A DNA stretch of 33,829 nucleotides from Dulcicalothrix desertica PCC 7102 (GCF_003991905.1 NZ_RSCL01000034.1:1-33829), one strand, 5' to 3'. Shown: positions 24,601-31,729, counted from the stretch's first letter. Numbers and translations are program-made. The notes: a model not told the origin generated them from the letters alone.

Positions 24601-24722
24601 CGGTACGAGGTGGGTTACCCTATGGAGATACCCTGGGGAGGGTTTACCCTATGGAGATACCCTTGAGGGGATTACTGATACGAGATGGGTTCTTTTCTCG
24701 CGTTGCGACTTGTAAACTGTAA
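21687..24722 (+). CDS. STAND-like ATPase with TM, coiled coil and GUN4 domain
   Basis: This 1011-residue protein has four parts. Residues 1-340 form an AAA-like P-loop domain (PF14516-like) with Walker A NSRQSGKSSL (41-50), Walker B NIIVFIDEIDSVL (132-144) and a GGQPFLTQKLCQF motif. A basic linker leads to one membrane helix, SAILLLTLLAAVTLGIFA (about 459-476). Then come about 170 residues of Ala/Lys/Gln/Glu coiled coil (480-650), then a helical region. Near 835-960 is a GUN4 domain: NWEEADRKTDQLVLHIAKRE, LKEIDDYWKQYSNGHFGFSV and FARRVGWY. GUN4 binds porphyrins or bilins and aids Mg-chelatase, so a tetrapyrrole-sensing role is inferred. The 3' end carries a 29-bp duplication. There is no GGCGCC in 3 kb. 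Confidence 0.9.
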   Translation: MLEQYIFSGSLPENASTYVKREADKELYEGLKAGKFCYVLNSRQSGKSSLRVRTMQRLRDADVACVSIDLSSDSVQDATPEQWYVGLIDYFIESFDLDVELGKWWSKYQLLSPLSRFRKFIEEVLLVEVRENIIVFIDEIDSVLSFKFPTDDFFAFIRACHNQRVDNPEYNRLAFCLLGVASPSNLISDKNRTPFNIGQAIILKGFQLHEAEPLEKGLSPYFEDTRAVIKEILHWTGGQPFLTQKLCQFMVEESKTANPRTVEQIVKAKIIENWESQDFPEHLRTIRDRILRNEERAGYLLELYQQVRASGEITNNDSIEQSELMLSGLVVKGENKLRVLNPIYYQVFNQNWIDTELKKLRPYSEVFRAWVASGCSDESRLLRGNALFDAEEWAKDKNLTHQDKEFLADSRNKETQEEIAAQKKEAQLERERKDREAAEKRNLLLTEANIKAKRQIRNGSAILLLTLLAAVTLGIFATGEGNKALEAQQQFKNVKKQAEEQGKKVRESQQQVQSLQATANVAGREAQQASKKAQEERGKAQKAEQNAKDANKKVLEATKQAQNAKIDANNANQDAEKAKEKAKLEQKKAAQAEEKAQEGQRNANKSQIRANEANGKAIEAQQKAQEAQQEVGKLKDKLILAQKEVETVQQLSKLAGDLRDKNLTFESDEALRQAGLSFRVNNHNLKQALLLASIARAYKQLNNPKADAEIKKSLEELNKSQKESININQRVQIKILAKNIEGNILENKNDAKALNSYQEAFQIIQKYSRQKPTFYSNEINPFQQNQKEQILSANDIESGYRSLINLLIKNQNQEDLKTVRDSLKNHLYAGLKYSLEAKDLKAKNWEEADRKTDQLVLHIAKREKEGFLDTQSLEQFSCTELKEIDDYWKQYSNGHFGFSVQKDIYKETGNRLGLKPQDWNDKDTENYYNFARRVGWYNDKLEETEGRRQSSGGFMRYEDYIERIKDDPLNPTVRGGLPYGDTLGRVYPMEIPLRGLLIRDGFFSRVATCKL
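24612..24663 (+). repeat. 29-bp-offset duplication in the 3' end of the GUN4-type gene
   Basis: GGTTACCCTATGGAGATACC at 24613 recurs, one base changed, at 24642. The offset is 29 bp, which is not a multiple of three, so the second copy is read in another frame. The protein reads PYGDTL from the first copy and YPMEIPL from the second. Confidence 0.8.
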
Positions 24723-24828
24723 CATATAAGCGCTTCAGACTTTTATAAAGATTTATTACACGAGCATTTTCCACGCAATAATCAGCATTCCCGGATTTCG
24801 ATACCTGGTCGATACCTGGCACTAGGGA

Positions 24829-24886
24829 TTCTGGATTGGGGATTTTCGATTTCTGGATTGGGGATTTTCGATTTCGGATTGGGTTT
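24829..24886. repeat. 22-bp tandem repeat, about 2.6 units
   Basis: TTCTGGATTGGGGATTTTCG plus AT occurs at 24829-24850 and again, identical, at 24851-24872. A partial third unit, TTCGGATTGGGTTT, follows. The function is unknown. Confidence 0.85.
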
Positions 24887-24927
24887 TTTAGCAATATTAC
24901 GTGTACGAAATAAATTTTGCCCACGCT

Positions 24928-24955
24928 GTAGAGACGTTACATGTAACGTCTCTAC
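24928..24955. repeat. GTAGAGAC palindrome family, GTTACATGTAAC core
   Basis: A perfect 28-bp palindrome: GTAGAGACGTTACATGTAAC followed by GTCTCTAC. The same arms enclose different centres at 21645-21664 and 27392-27411. Confidence 0.9.
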
Positions 24956-25070
24956 GTATGACGTATATAACGTATGTACGAGGGTTTATTAAATTCACCG
25001 ACAAGGAGAGTTCTGGGAAATTTGACGGATAATTGCGGAAAATAATGTATTTTCACTCTCCCAAACTTCA

Positions 25071-25838
25071 TTATTCATCATTGAAAAATTGTGCAGCAAT
25101 TTTCTGGTCATAACAATTTGCCATTACAAACTTTTCTGCAACCTCACGCACTTCTGAGTCTGTAACTTCCCAATTATCCCAAGGTAGCTTCATTTGTCCA
25201 GGTGATGATTTCTTTTTCCCCTTGCCTTTTATCACCTTTGGTAACATCTTACTACCCCAGTGGTAGCGCTTCTCTGGTTTCGACTTGGGTGTATACTTTT
25301 TACAAAACGCGCGGTATCTTGCAGCACATTCTTCTAGACTTTTGCCCAAAGTTAAAAAAGCAGGATGCCATTTAGTTAACCCATCATCGGTTAACCTATC
25401 ATAAGTACCATAGTTGCTGAAATCGTAGAAAAAACCCTGTTGCATTCCTGCGGCTTTGGGATTAGCGTGAATATACCGCAATGTCCTTAATGCACTTTGA
25501 TGCTCGTGCTTATAAAAACCTGAACTGTGATATCTCTTTTCCCAAAAATGACCAGTACGATTCAACATACGATTAAAGCACATTGCTGTGTACCAGTTTA
25601 GCCAATGCATTATTCTAGGTAGGTGTTCGGGCAATAATGGTTCGAGTAAGTAATGAATGTGATTCGACATTATGCATACACCGTAAAGCTTAAAATCAAA
25701 TTTATCCATTGCTTGTTTTATCGCGTAAATAAATACCTCTCGACATTCGTGACGTACTAAATTAAATTCGCGATTGTTACAGCGGGTAGTAACGTGGTAG
25801 GAATATCCGGGTTTGAGGTCGCGTGGTTTACGGGGCAT
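25071..25838 (-). CDS. RAYT (REP-associated tyrosine transposase)
   Basis: This 255-residue protein is a Y1 transposase of the RAYT type, which nicks single-stranded palindromes with a tyrosine. It starts MPRKPRDLKPGYSYHVTTRC. The HUH motif is SNHIHYLLEP (His60 and His62). It is followed by FDFKLYGVCIM just before, and by GHFWEKRYHSSGFYK, typical of RAYTs. The catalytic Tyr122 is in LRYIHANPKAAG. A basic C-terminal half (KGKGKKKSSPGQMKLPW) may contact DNA. RAYTs usually occur as single genes without repeated ends and serve REP-type hairpins; several palindrome families lie in this window. It contains no GGCGCC. Confidence 0.92.
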   Translation of the reverse strand: MPRKPRDLKPGYSYHVTTRCNNREFNLVRHECREVFIYAIKQAMDKFDFKLYGVCIMSNHIHYLLEPLLPEHLPRIMHWLNWYTAMCFNRMLNRTGHFWEKRYHSSGFYKHEHQSALRTLRYIHANPKAAGMQQGFFYDFSNYGTYDRLTDDGLTKWHPAFLTLGKSLEECAARYRAFCKKYTPKSKPEKRYHWGSKMLPKVIKGKGKKKSSPGQMKLPWDNWEVTDSEVREVAEKFVMANCYDQKIAAQFFNDE

Positions 25839-26026
25839 TATAGATTGGTGGGTCAGGCGCCTTGCCGTTCCCTACATTTTTCGTAACAGCAGTCCAAGCC
25901 TACCTGAGTCAAAAGTTTTTGGTTGATGTTGTAATTATTCGTAATCGTGAACCTCTCCCCGTCACGAGGATAGGTTTGGAGAGGGGTTTTACACAATTCA
26001 AATATTGGCGCCTTTCCAAGCAGAAA
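25839..26026. other. gap with a small hairpin
   Basis: ACCTCTCCCC (25951-25960) pairs with GGAGAGGGG (25978-25986), and TTTT follows. This could be a weak terminator for plus-strand transcripts. Similar ACCTCTCC hairpins occur in related genomes. No gene is supported. Confidence 0.5.
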
Positions 26027-26191
26027 CTAGTGGTTCGTGTCATAAGTTTTGATGTGTTGACGCAGATTTTTGATCCCCCCTAACCCCCCTTAATAAGGGG
26101 GGAACAAGAGAGCTATTCTTAGCCCCCCCTTATTAAGGGGGGTTGGGGGGATTTAACTCTACACCCCAAAATTAATGACATGAACCACTAG
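26027..26191. mobile_element. MITE-like element with CTAG ends, copy 1
   Basis: The left end reads CTAGTGGTTCGTGTCATAAG followed by TTTTGATGTGTTG. The inverted right end reads CTAGTGGTTCATGTCATTAA followed by TTTTGGGGTGT. These are inverted repeats of about 31 bp. The 165-bp element has no coding capacity, and its interior is a C/G-rich palindrome (26072-26153). A second copy with the same ends but a different interior is at 30361-30540. I see no matching transposase in the window. Confidence 0.72.
26072..26153. repeat. C/G-rich palindrome family, full copy C
   Basis: The arms are TCCCCCCTAACCCCCCTTAA at the left and TTAAGGGGGGTTGGGGGGAT at the right. It lies inside the CTAG element, so one repeat family is nested in another. 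Confidence 0.85.
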
Positions 26192-26438
26192 ATTTGTTCA
26201 CCCAAACGAAAAACCTCAAACAATGATAAATATTATTTTAACCTGTTAATAATCATTATCATCAGTATACGCGCGAGTTTAATTCATACAAAAACAGCTT
26301 TGCACCCTGGCGCAAACGTTTTATCGAATGAGAATAATAGTGATTTTATATACACACAAATTATTACAGAATTTAATACTAAGTTACTATCAAGAATGAT
26401 ATTTTGGTATTTATCAAAACAGTTATAATAGAAACTGA
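26192..26438. other. promoter gap before the DUF4351 gene
   Basis: AT-rich sequence of about 245 bp with no gene, RNA or repeat that I can support. It must hold the promoter of the gene at 26439. Confidence 0.5.
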
Positions 26439-27347
26439 ATGACTCGATTCATACATGACCAGTTTAGTAAAGATTTTATCGAATCTTTACTGGCGCCTTT
26501 TGGTTCCATAAAAGCACCAAGTCGCGTTGCAGCAGAAGTAAAGATGATAGATATTTTATTTACTCCTCGTGTGCTGCAAAACCCTGAGTTAGCACCACTG
26601 GGTCTACTTGGAAAGTTTGCAGAGTTCCCTGCAATAATTGAGCCGTTTCGTAATCCGGTACAAGAAGATGATATTTCTGATTGTATAATCAGGGTATTGG
26701 AAGTTCAAAAAGCATTGCAGCGAGAAGCAAAGCGAAATAAAACTGTTTTGTCCGAAACAGCAATACCAAAACAATGGATTCTCACACCAACGATATCGGA
26801 TGACATATTATCTAAATGTAAAGCAGACCCAGACGCAAACTGGATGTCAGGCGTATATCTTACAGCAGATATATTACGAACAGCAATCGTTGCTATACAC
26901 GAGTTACCAAGTCGGTCTGAAACTTTGTGGTTAAGGATGTTAGGTCGAGATACAACACAGAAAAATGCCATTGATGAATTTATCTCGTTATCAGACAATA
27001 ACTCTTTCAAGCAAGCGACGCTAGAATGTTTGTACAACTTCAAGCAAAATCTAGAATTTTATAAACCAGAAGATACAGAAGAAACGGAGTTACTTATGAG
27101 ACTGGCGCCACTTTATCAACAAGACCGCGAACTTGCCAAGCAAGAAGGCAGAGCCGAAGGCAGAGTCGAAGAAGGACAACGCTTAGTTCTACGTCAACTA
27201 AATCGCCGTTTTGGTGAGATTGATGCATCAATAATAGAACGAGTTAGTTTATTGTCTACAGAGCAATTAGAAGCATTAGGGGAAGCGCTATTAGATTTTT
27301 CTGCTTTGAGTGACTTGGAAGCTTGGTTAAATCAAGTACTTCAATAA
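26439..27347 (+). CDS. DUF4351 protein, Rpn-like PD-(D/E)XK fold
   Basis: This 302-residue protein belongs to a large cyanobacterial family related to Rpn recombination-promoting nucleases. The N-terminal part reads MTRFIHDQFSKDFIESLLAP, then SRVAAEVKMIDILFTPRV, where Glu and Asp fit the nuclease core. The C-terminal DUF4351 domain is clear: EGQRLVLRQLNRRFGEIDAS, then LSTEQLEALGEALLDFSALS. Between them is a charged QEGRAEGRVEE linker. The ATG start is plain. It is a single gene. Its role may lie in DNA rearrangement, but this subfamily has not been tested as far as I know. Confidence 0.88.
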   Translation: MTRFIHDQFSKDFIESLLAPFGSIKAPSRVAAEVKMIDILFTPRVLQNPELAPLGLLGKFAEFPAIIEPFRNPVQEDDISDCIIRVLEVQKALQREAKRNKTVLSETAIPKQWILTPTISDDILSKCKADPDANWMSGVYLTADILRTAIVAIHELPSRSETLWLRMLGRDTTQKNAIDEFISLSDNNSFKQATLECLYNFKQNLEFYKPEDTEETELLMRLAPLYQQDRELAKQEGRAEGRVEEGQRLVLRQLNRRFGEIDASIIERVSLLSTEQLEALGEALLDFSALSDLEAWLNQVLQ

Positions 27348-27535
27348 AATTAATTCTTTGAAAATTGAAGTATAGAAAAGCGCATTGTAGAGACGCGAAA
27401 TTTCGCGTCTATAAGTAATGTTGCAATTATTGGTAATTAACCGGATATGATATAATGTCTCTCGGTTTTTTATAACATCCTATAATACCCTAAGAAATTA
27501 TTTCAAAAGTATAAAATTCAACTATAAGCTTGGGA
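27348..27535. other. gap with a GTAGAGAC-type palindrome
   Basis: AGACGCGAAATTTCGCGTCT at 27392-27411 is a perfect 20-bp palindrome of the same family as 24928-24955. The rest of the gap, up to the C/G-rich element, shows no gene. Confidence 0.6.
27392..27411. repeat. GTAGAGAC palindrome family, GCGAAATTTCGC core
   Basis: A perfect 20-bp palindrome preceded by GTAG. It lies 45 bp after the DUF4351 stop, where it might end transcription. Confidence 0.85.
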
Positions 27536-27614
27536 AATCCCCCCAACCCCCCTTATTAAGGGGGGCTTAAATGACTTTTTTTCCCCCCTTATTAAGGGGG
27601 GTCAGGGGGGATTA
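27536..27614. repeat. C/G-rich palindrome family, full copy D
   Basis: The left arm is AATCCCCCCAACCCCCCTTA and the right arm is TTAAGGGGGGTCAGGGGGGA. It lies between the convergent DUF4351 and NicO genes, about 43 bp beyond the NicO stop. Confidence 0.85.
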
Positions 27615-27656
27615 AACATTCATATTACGTATTAAATATAACTTTTTAAACGTCCT

Positions 27657-28919
27657 CTAAGTCTGGGTTTGTATAAATGCTTGTAAAGATATTCCTACGC
27701 CAATTAAACAGATACATATTGCGCTGGCAATAGGTACAAAACGGAAAAATCGATTAGTTTTTGGCAGCTTTTCAAATCTATTTTTGCAGTAAACAAGTAA
27801 TAATCCTATAGTTGTAAGTACTCCTGCGAGTCCTAAACTAAATGAAAGAACCAATATTAAACCAAAAGCTATATGTCCAGTAGCTATAGCGCTGAGTAAG
27901 AGAACCATTGCCGAAGGACAAGGTACAATTCCACCAGATATACCTAATGCGATGAGACTACTCCAAGTAATGGGTGTGTTTTCTGAAGGTAAGTGATGGT
28001 GGTGATGGAGATGATGTTCATGTTCATGTTCATGTTCATGATGGTGGTGGTGATGATGATGTGTATGAGATAGGCGCCGAATTAATAAATTTACACCAAT
28101 AACTATTACAATTACACCTGATATCAAATTTAACCAAGGGTAAAGACTTTCTGCGACTATATAGCGGGAAGCAAATAATGTTAGTAAACCCAAGGTAAAC
28201 ACACCTATTGTATGGGTTAGTGTTGTTGTTAATCCTAAAAATACAGCATGTTTCGGAGTCGCGCGCGAACCTACTAAATATGCTCCAACCAGAGTTTTAC
28301 CATGTCCGGGTGACATTGCATGTACGGCGCCCCAAAATAATGCAGCAATTATAGCTGCAAAGCTTGCTGTAAATTGCCATTTGGAATTTGGAGATAATGA
28401 AAATTCACGGCTTCGCGGATTAAAAATGACGTTTTCTACTTTTCCTGCATGATAAATTGTTGCTAGACAATGCGCTGCTGGTGCGTCAGGTACAAATAAG
28501 TCGTAGTGTATCTTTAAATTTTTGGGTGGTTGCTGCCAAGTGTAATTTAGTTGCAAGGTAGTGTGTGTTGAGGTTGCTTGTAAATTTGCTGGTGGTGTTG
28601 TAGAAGTAACCTGTAAAGTCGGGTTTTGTTTAGTTGTATCTCTAAACCGAACGCGCGAGTGCAAAAAGTTTGCTAGTTCCACTTGATGTTTTTCTACTTC
28701 CAGAGTGGTAATTTTTCCATCACGATTATCATCTGCTAATGCTACTAAACCTGTGGGTAAAGTCAGTGTAATTGCGGTTTGTGTATCACCAATATTAATT
28801 TCTGCTACTGCTAAATCAGCCCAGTGCGCTTGGCTTGGAGACGCAAAGCCAATTATAACTAAGAACATGGTGACAAATGAGATAATGTATAGTTTGTATC
28901 GGCGCCATTTAGTTTTCAT
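27657..28919 (-). CDS. NicO/RcnA-family nickel-cobalt exporter
   Basis: This 420-residue membrane protein moves Ni2+ or Co2+ across the inner membrane. A signal peptide (IISFVTMFLVIIGFASPSQA) is followed by a periplasmic domain of about 150 residues. That domain contains a perfect EF-hand loop, DDNRDGKITTLE (63-74), which should bind Ca2+. Then come the six to seven helices of the transporter. Family marks are HAMSPGHGKTLVGAYLVGSR and GISGGIVPCPSAMVLLLSAI. Between them a loop of about 26 residues is nearly all His and Glu (about 283-310), a likely metal buffer. It is last in the DUF4331-TPR-NicO operon. The fusion of EF-hand and exporter is the odd feature. Confidence 0.9.
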   Translation of the reverse strand: MKTKWRRYKLYIISFVTMFLVIIGFASPSQAHWADLAVAEINIGDTQTAITLTLPTGLVALADDNRDGKITTLEVEKHQVELANFLHSRVRFRDTTKQNPTLQVTSTTPPANLQATSTHTTLQLNYTWQQPPKNLKIHYDLFVPDAPAAHCLATIYHAGKVENVIFNPRSREFSLSPNSKWQFTASFAAIIAALFWGAVHAMSPGHGKTLVGAYLVGSRATPKHAVFLGLTTTLTHTIGVFTLGLLTLFASRYIVAESLYPWLNLISGVIVIVIGVNLLIRRLSHTHHHHHHHHEHEHEHEHHLHHHHHLPSENTPITWSSLIALGISGGIVPCPSAMVLLLSAIATGHIAFGLILVLSFSLGLAGVLTTIGLLLVYCKNRFEKLPKTNRFFRFVPIASAICICLIGVGISLQAFIQTQT

Positions 28920-28945
28920 AATTTAACCTAAATTAAAATTTCTAT

Positions 28946-30325
28946 TTAAAATCCCAAATAATCTATTCCAGATATCCGTTTTGCTTGGGTATCAAAAGAA
29001 GGGTCAATTACTTTGATTCGCTGTTCGTATTCCATCGCTTGTGCATTATTTAATAATGCTTTTTCAATCGTTGCGGCACGGTATAATATTGCTGCATCGC
29101 GTGTACCTAACTGCAATGCTTCTTGAATAATTTTCTGCGCTTCTTGATTTTTCCCATTACGTAATAATGCCCAAGCAAGTGTATCCAAAGTTTGTGCATC
29201 CCGACGAATCTTAACTTCGGTTTGTATGAGTGATAATGCTTCTGTAACATCCTTGGATTTACCACGTTCGAGTAATAATCTCACCAACTCGCGTCGATGT
29301 CCAAACGAACCATTTATGCTGGAGTTTTCTTGACGCAACAATGTTTCTGCTTTTGTGAAAAATACATTTGCACTTTTTTCATCACCTTGTAATTGCTTGA
29401 TTTTGGCTTTGCCATGTAAAACTGCGTGGTCAAAAGTTGTAGAGGCGCCAGAGGAGTATACGCGGATTTGATTATAATAATTTTCTGCGGCGCCATAATT
29501 ACCTCGACGAGTTTCTAATTCGGCTAAGTGTAAAATTGCTAGGGGATATTTGGTTAAAATTCGTAAAGCTTCCCGGTACAAACCACTCGCTAAATCTAAT
29601 TTCCCTTGTTTGTAATAAATACGACCCAAAGCAACGCGCGTCCAAGCTGAAGTACCGTTTTCCCCTGCTTCCTCCACTGCAATAGCAGATTTAAATGTGT
29701 CTATTGCTATATAATGTTGTCCTTGAGCGGTTTGCACTAAAGCTTGTAAAGTTAAGCTTGCTTGACTGGGTATATGTTGCACAAGTAAGTCTGCTGCTTT
29801 TCTAGCGGTATCTAATTTGCCCATCGCTAAGTTGGATGTGACAATAATTGAGAGTGCATCCTCGTTACTAGGTTGAGATTTAAGTACTTGTTCCGATAGT
29901 CTCAATGCTTCTGTGAAGTTATGTTGAGCTTGAGCAGTGCGCGCGAGTACGATAATTGCACCATTATTATCAAAAGGTAGTAGCTGAAGTGAACGTTGGG
30001 CAGTTGTTTCTGCTAGAAGATACCAACTATTTTGTCCTGTAGCGCGCGCTAATTTAAGGTAAGCTTTGGCTAACGCAGCATGGTTAAGTCCACTATCAGG
30101 TTGTAGTCGGTTGCGTTCTTTGTAAAAAGTGATTTCGTTAATAATTAGTTTGGTGGTGTCGGTTGTACCTGGTATTTTTTCTGTAAACTGGTAGCGGTAG
30201 GAAGATGGAATATCTTGTTTGAATAAGGTTTTGGTAAGAAGGATACCTGAAAGAGGGAGAGTGATGAGGAGTGGAATTAGTAATTTAAGCCATTTGATTT
30301 TTGGCTTGTAAAAGGTTTTTATCAT
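28946..30325 (-). CDS. TPR-repeat membrane-anchored protein
   Basis: This 459-residue protein begins with a membrane anchor or signal (WLKLLIPLLITLPLSGILLT). The rest is a series of tetratricopeptide repeats from about 65 to 440. Clear repeats include LNHAALAKAYLKLARATGQN, EALRLSEQVLKSQPSNEDAL, LGRIYYKQGKLDLASGLYRE, and LAWALLRNGKNQEAQKIIQE. TPRs hold other proteins, here probably on the periplasmic side. It is the middle gene of the operon, 26 bp before NicO and 210 bp after the DUF4331 gene. It may be the scaffold of a complex with those two. The exact role is unknown. Confidence 0.88.
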   Translation of the reverse strand: MIKTFYKPKIKWLKLLIPLLITLPLSGILLTKTLFKQDIPSSYRYQFTEKIPGTTDTTKLIINEITFYKERNRLQPDSGLNHAALAKAYLKLARATGQNSWYLLAETTAQRSLQLLPFDNNGAIIVLARTAQAQHNFTEALRLSEQVLKSQPSNEDALSIIVTSNLAMGKLDTARKAADLLVQHIPSQASLTLQALVQTAQGQHYIAIDTFKSAIAVEEAGENGTSAWTRVALGRIYYKQGKLDLASGLYREALRILTKYPLAILHLAELETRRGNYGAAENYYNQIRVYSSGASTTFDHAVLHGKAKIKQLQGDEKSANVFFTKAETLLRQENSSINGSFGHRRELVRLLLERGKSKDVTEALSLIQTEVKIRRDAQTLDTLAWALLRNGKNQEAQKIIQEALQLGTRDAAILYRAATIEKALLNNAQAMEYEQRIKVIDPSFDTQAKRISGIDYLGF

Positions 30326-30360
30326 TATTGTGCATTGTTGTGTAGTGTATATGTTTATCT

Positions 30361-30540
30361 ACTAATGGTTTGTGTCAAAAATTTTGGTGTGTTGGTTTGC
30401 AACAGATGTAACGGATGTAACGGATGATTTATTTGCTACAAACTTTCGTCCAGTTATTTAAAATTACTTATCCGTTACATCCGTTCATCATCCGTTGCCA
30501 ATTTTTCTACACCCCAAAACTTATGACACAGACTATTAAT
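30361..30540. mobile_element. MITE-like element with CTAG-type ends, copy 2
   Basis: The left end ACTAATGGTTTGTGTCAAAA is matched, on the other strand, by the right end ATTAATAGTCTGTGTCATAA. Both continue with TTTTGG and GTGT-type bases. The interior holds ATGTAACGGATGTAACGGAT and its inverse ATCCGTTACATCCGTTCATC, which can form a long hairpin. The element lies inside the DUF4331-TPR operon, and its last 5 bp supply the Asn codon's end and stop of the DUF4331 gene. Confidence 0.72.
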
Positions 30541-31729
30541 TAGGCAGTGCCAAATAAGGAAACTCTCTTTCTAAAGGTTTATGTCCTTGTGCAGGATTTC
30601 CGGGTGTACCTGCGTAGGAAACGTTATCGCTGGTAACTTTACCGTTGGTGAGAACACTGAGGGTAGTATCAATTACGTCATCGGTTAATTTACGTCCAGT
30701 AATTGGGCTACCTTTAGCGTTGAGCGCATTACCGTAACCACTACTCACTGTTGTATCAATCCGCATTACATCAGGTAGAAATGCACCAAGTAAAGCCGCA
30801 GTACGTTGGTCATCATTACCCAAAGCTTTAAGGGTTTTTGTAGCCTCGGCGCCAATGGGAGCAGCAGCAGGACTCAAGTCAACGGTGGGTGGAACACTGT
30901 TAAAGATATTCAACAAATCATTATTCACAATTAAACCTTCGTTAACACCAGGGCGCCCCAAACGTTCAAATTGTCGAAATCTACCTGTGCGAGCATCGCG
31001 TACCGAAATCGTTTGCCAAACATCAAAAGTGGTTGTATCAGTGCGTCCTTGTAGTAATTTGCGGGGAACACGAACAACTATTGCGTTAACGTTGTAACCT
31101 GTAGCAAAGTCTATAGCTTTTTCAGGGGGACGAAACCCAACGGCAGGCCCAATACCTAAAGCACCTGCACGGACTCTGAAAAATTGTTCTACATCAAAGA
31201 AGAACGGGTCTTCACGTAAACCAGCAAATACACTGACTCTGGAGTTACCTAAAATAAATTCATTAATAGTGGGATTTGCATTGAGCGGTGTGGTTGTACC
31301 CTTCGCGACTTCCTGACGAGAACCATCCATAACAGCGGTTAACACAAAATCTTGCTCACCTCTATTATTAGGGGCGCCAAATTGGAAACGTAAAGTTACA
31401 TCTTGTTTCCCTGTAGGTGTTTCATTTTTGTTAGCAACGCGCGTAACTTTAAATTCATAAAGTGCATTAGTACTGAAAAAATATTGTTGCCGTGCGACTG
31501 AACGCGGGTTCGTATTCATTACAAATATCAAATCATCTTGACGCACGCTCGGATTCTCGTCTTGTTCACGAAACACATACAAGTCAGTTAAATTAACATT
31601 TCTACCCTTGGTATCAACCTCACCATCATCATGGTCAGATGCTTGCACATATTTGGGCACGAATGTTAGTACAGTTAATATTAAACCTAAGCTGATGGCG
31701 CCCAGCTTCCATACCCCTTTGCATTTCAT
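30536..31729 (-). CDS. DUF4331 secreted protein
   Basis: The 397 residues begin with a signal peptide (LGAISLGLILTVLTFVPKYV ending QAS). The mature start SDHDDGEVDTKGRNVNLTDL, then YVFREQDENPSVRQDDLIFV, is the classic DUF4331 beginning. Later family marks are FFFDVEQFFRVRAGALG, VRVPRKLLQGRTDTTTFDVW, and EREFPYLALPN at the end. The acidic and His-rich start could bind metal. DUF4331, TPR and an exporter recur as a cluster in several bacteria, so a link to metal or envelope stress is plausible but not shown. The stop codon lies inside the end of a MITE-like element. Confidence 0.9.
   Translation of the reverse strand: MKCKGVWKLGAISLGLILTVLTFVPKYVQASDHDDGEVDTKGRNVNLTDLYVFREQDENPSVRQDDLIFVMNTNPRSVARQQYFFSTNALYEFKVTRVANKNETPTGKQDVTLRFQFGAPNNRGEQDFVLTAVMDGSRQEVAKGTTTPLNANPTINEFILGNSRVSVFAGLREDPFFFDVEQFFRVRAGALGIGPAVGFRPPEKAIDFATGYNVNAIVVRVPRKLLQGRTDTTTFDVWQTISVRDARTGRFRQFERLGRPGVNEGLIVNNDLLNIFNSVPPTVDLSPAAAPIGAEATKTLKALGNDDQRTAALLGAFLPDVMRIDTTVSSGYGNALNAKGSPITGRKLTDDVIDTTLSVLTNGKVTSDNVSYAGTPGNPAQGHKPLEREFPYLALPN

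Larger units (their letters stand above)
24723..25070. other. gene-free gap with tandem repeats and a palindrome
   Basis: About 350 bp. It holds an 11-bp duplication (CGATACCTGG, 24799-24820), a 22-bp tandem repeat (24829-24886) and a perfect 28-bp palindrome (24928-24955). No gene is supported between the convergent GUN4 and transposase genes. Confidence 0.65.

Noticed and set aside
25862-26083. Plus-strand frame of 73 residues
   Set aside because: It runs through a hairpin and the end of a MITE-like element, with no ribosome site and no family pattern.
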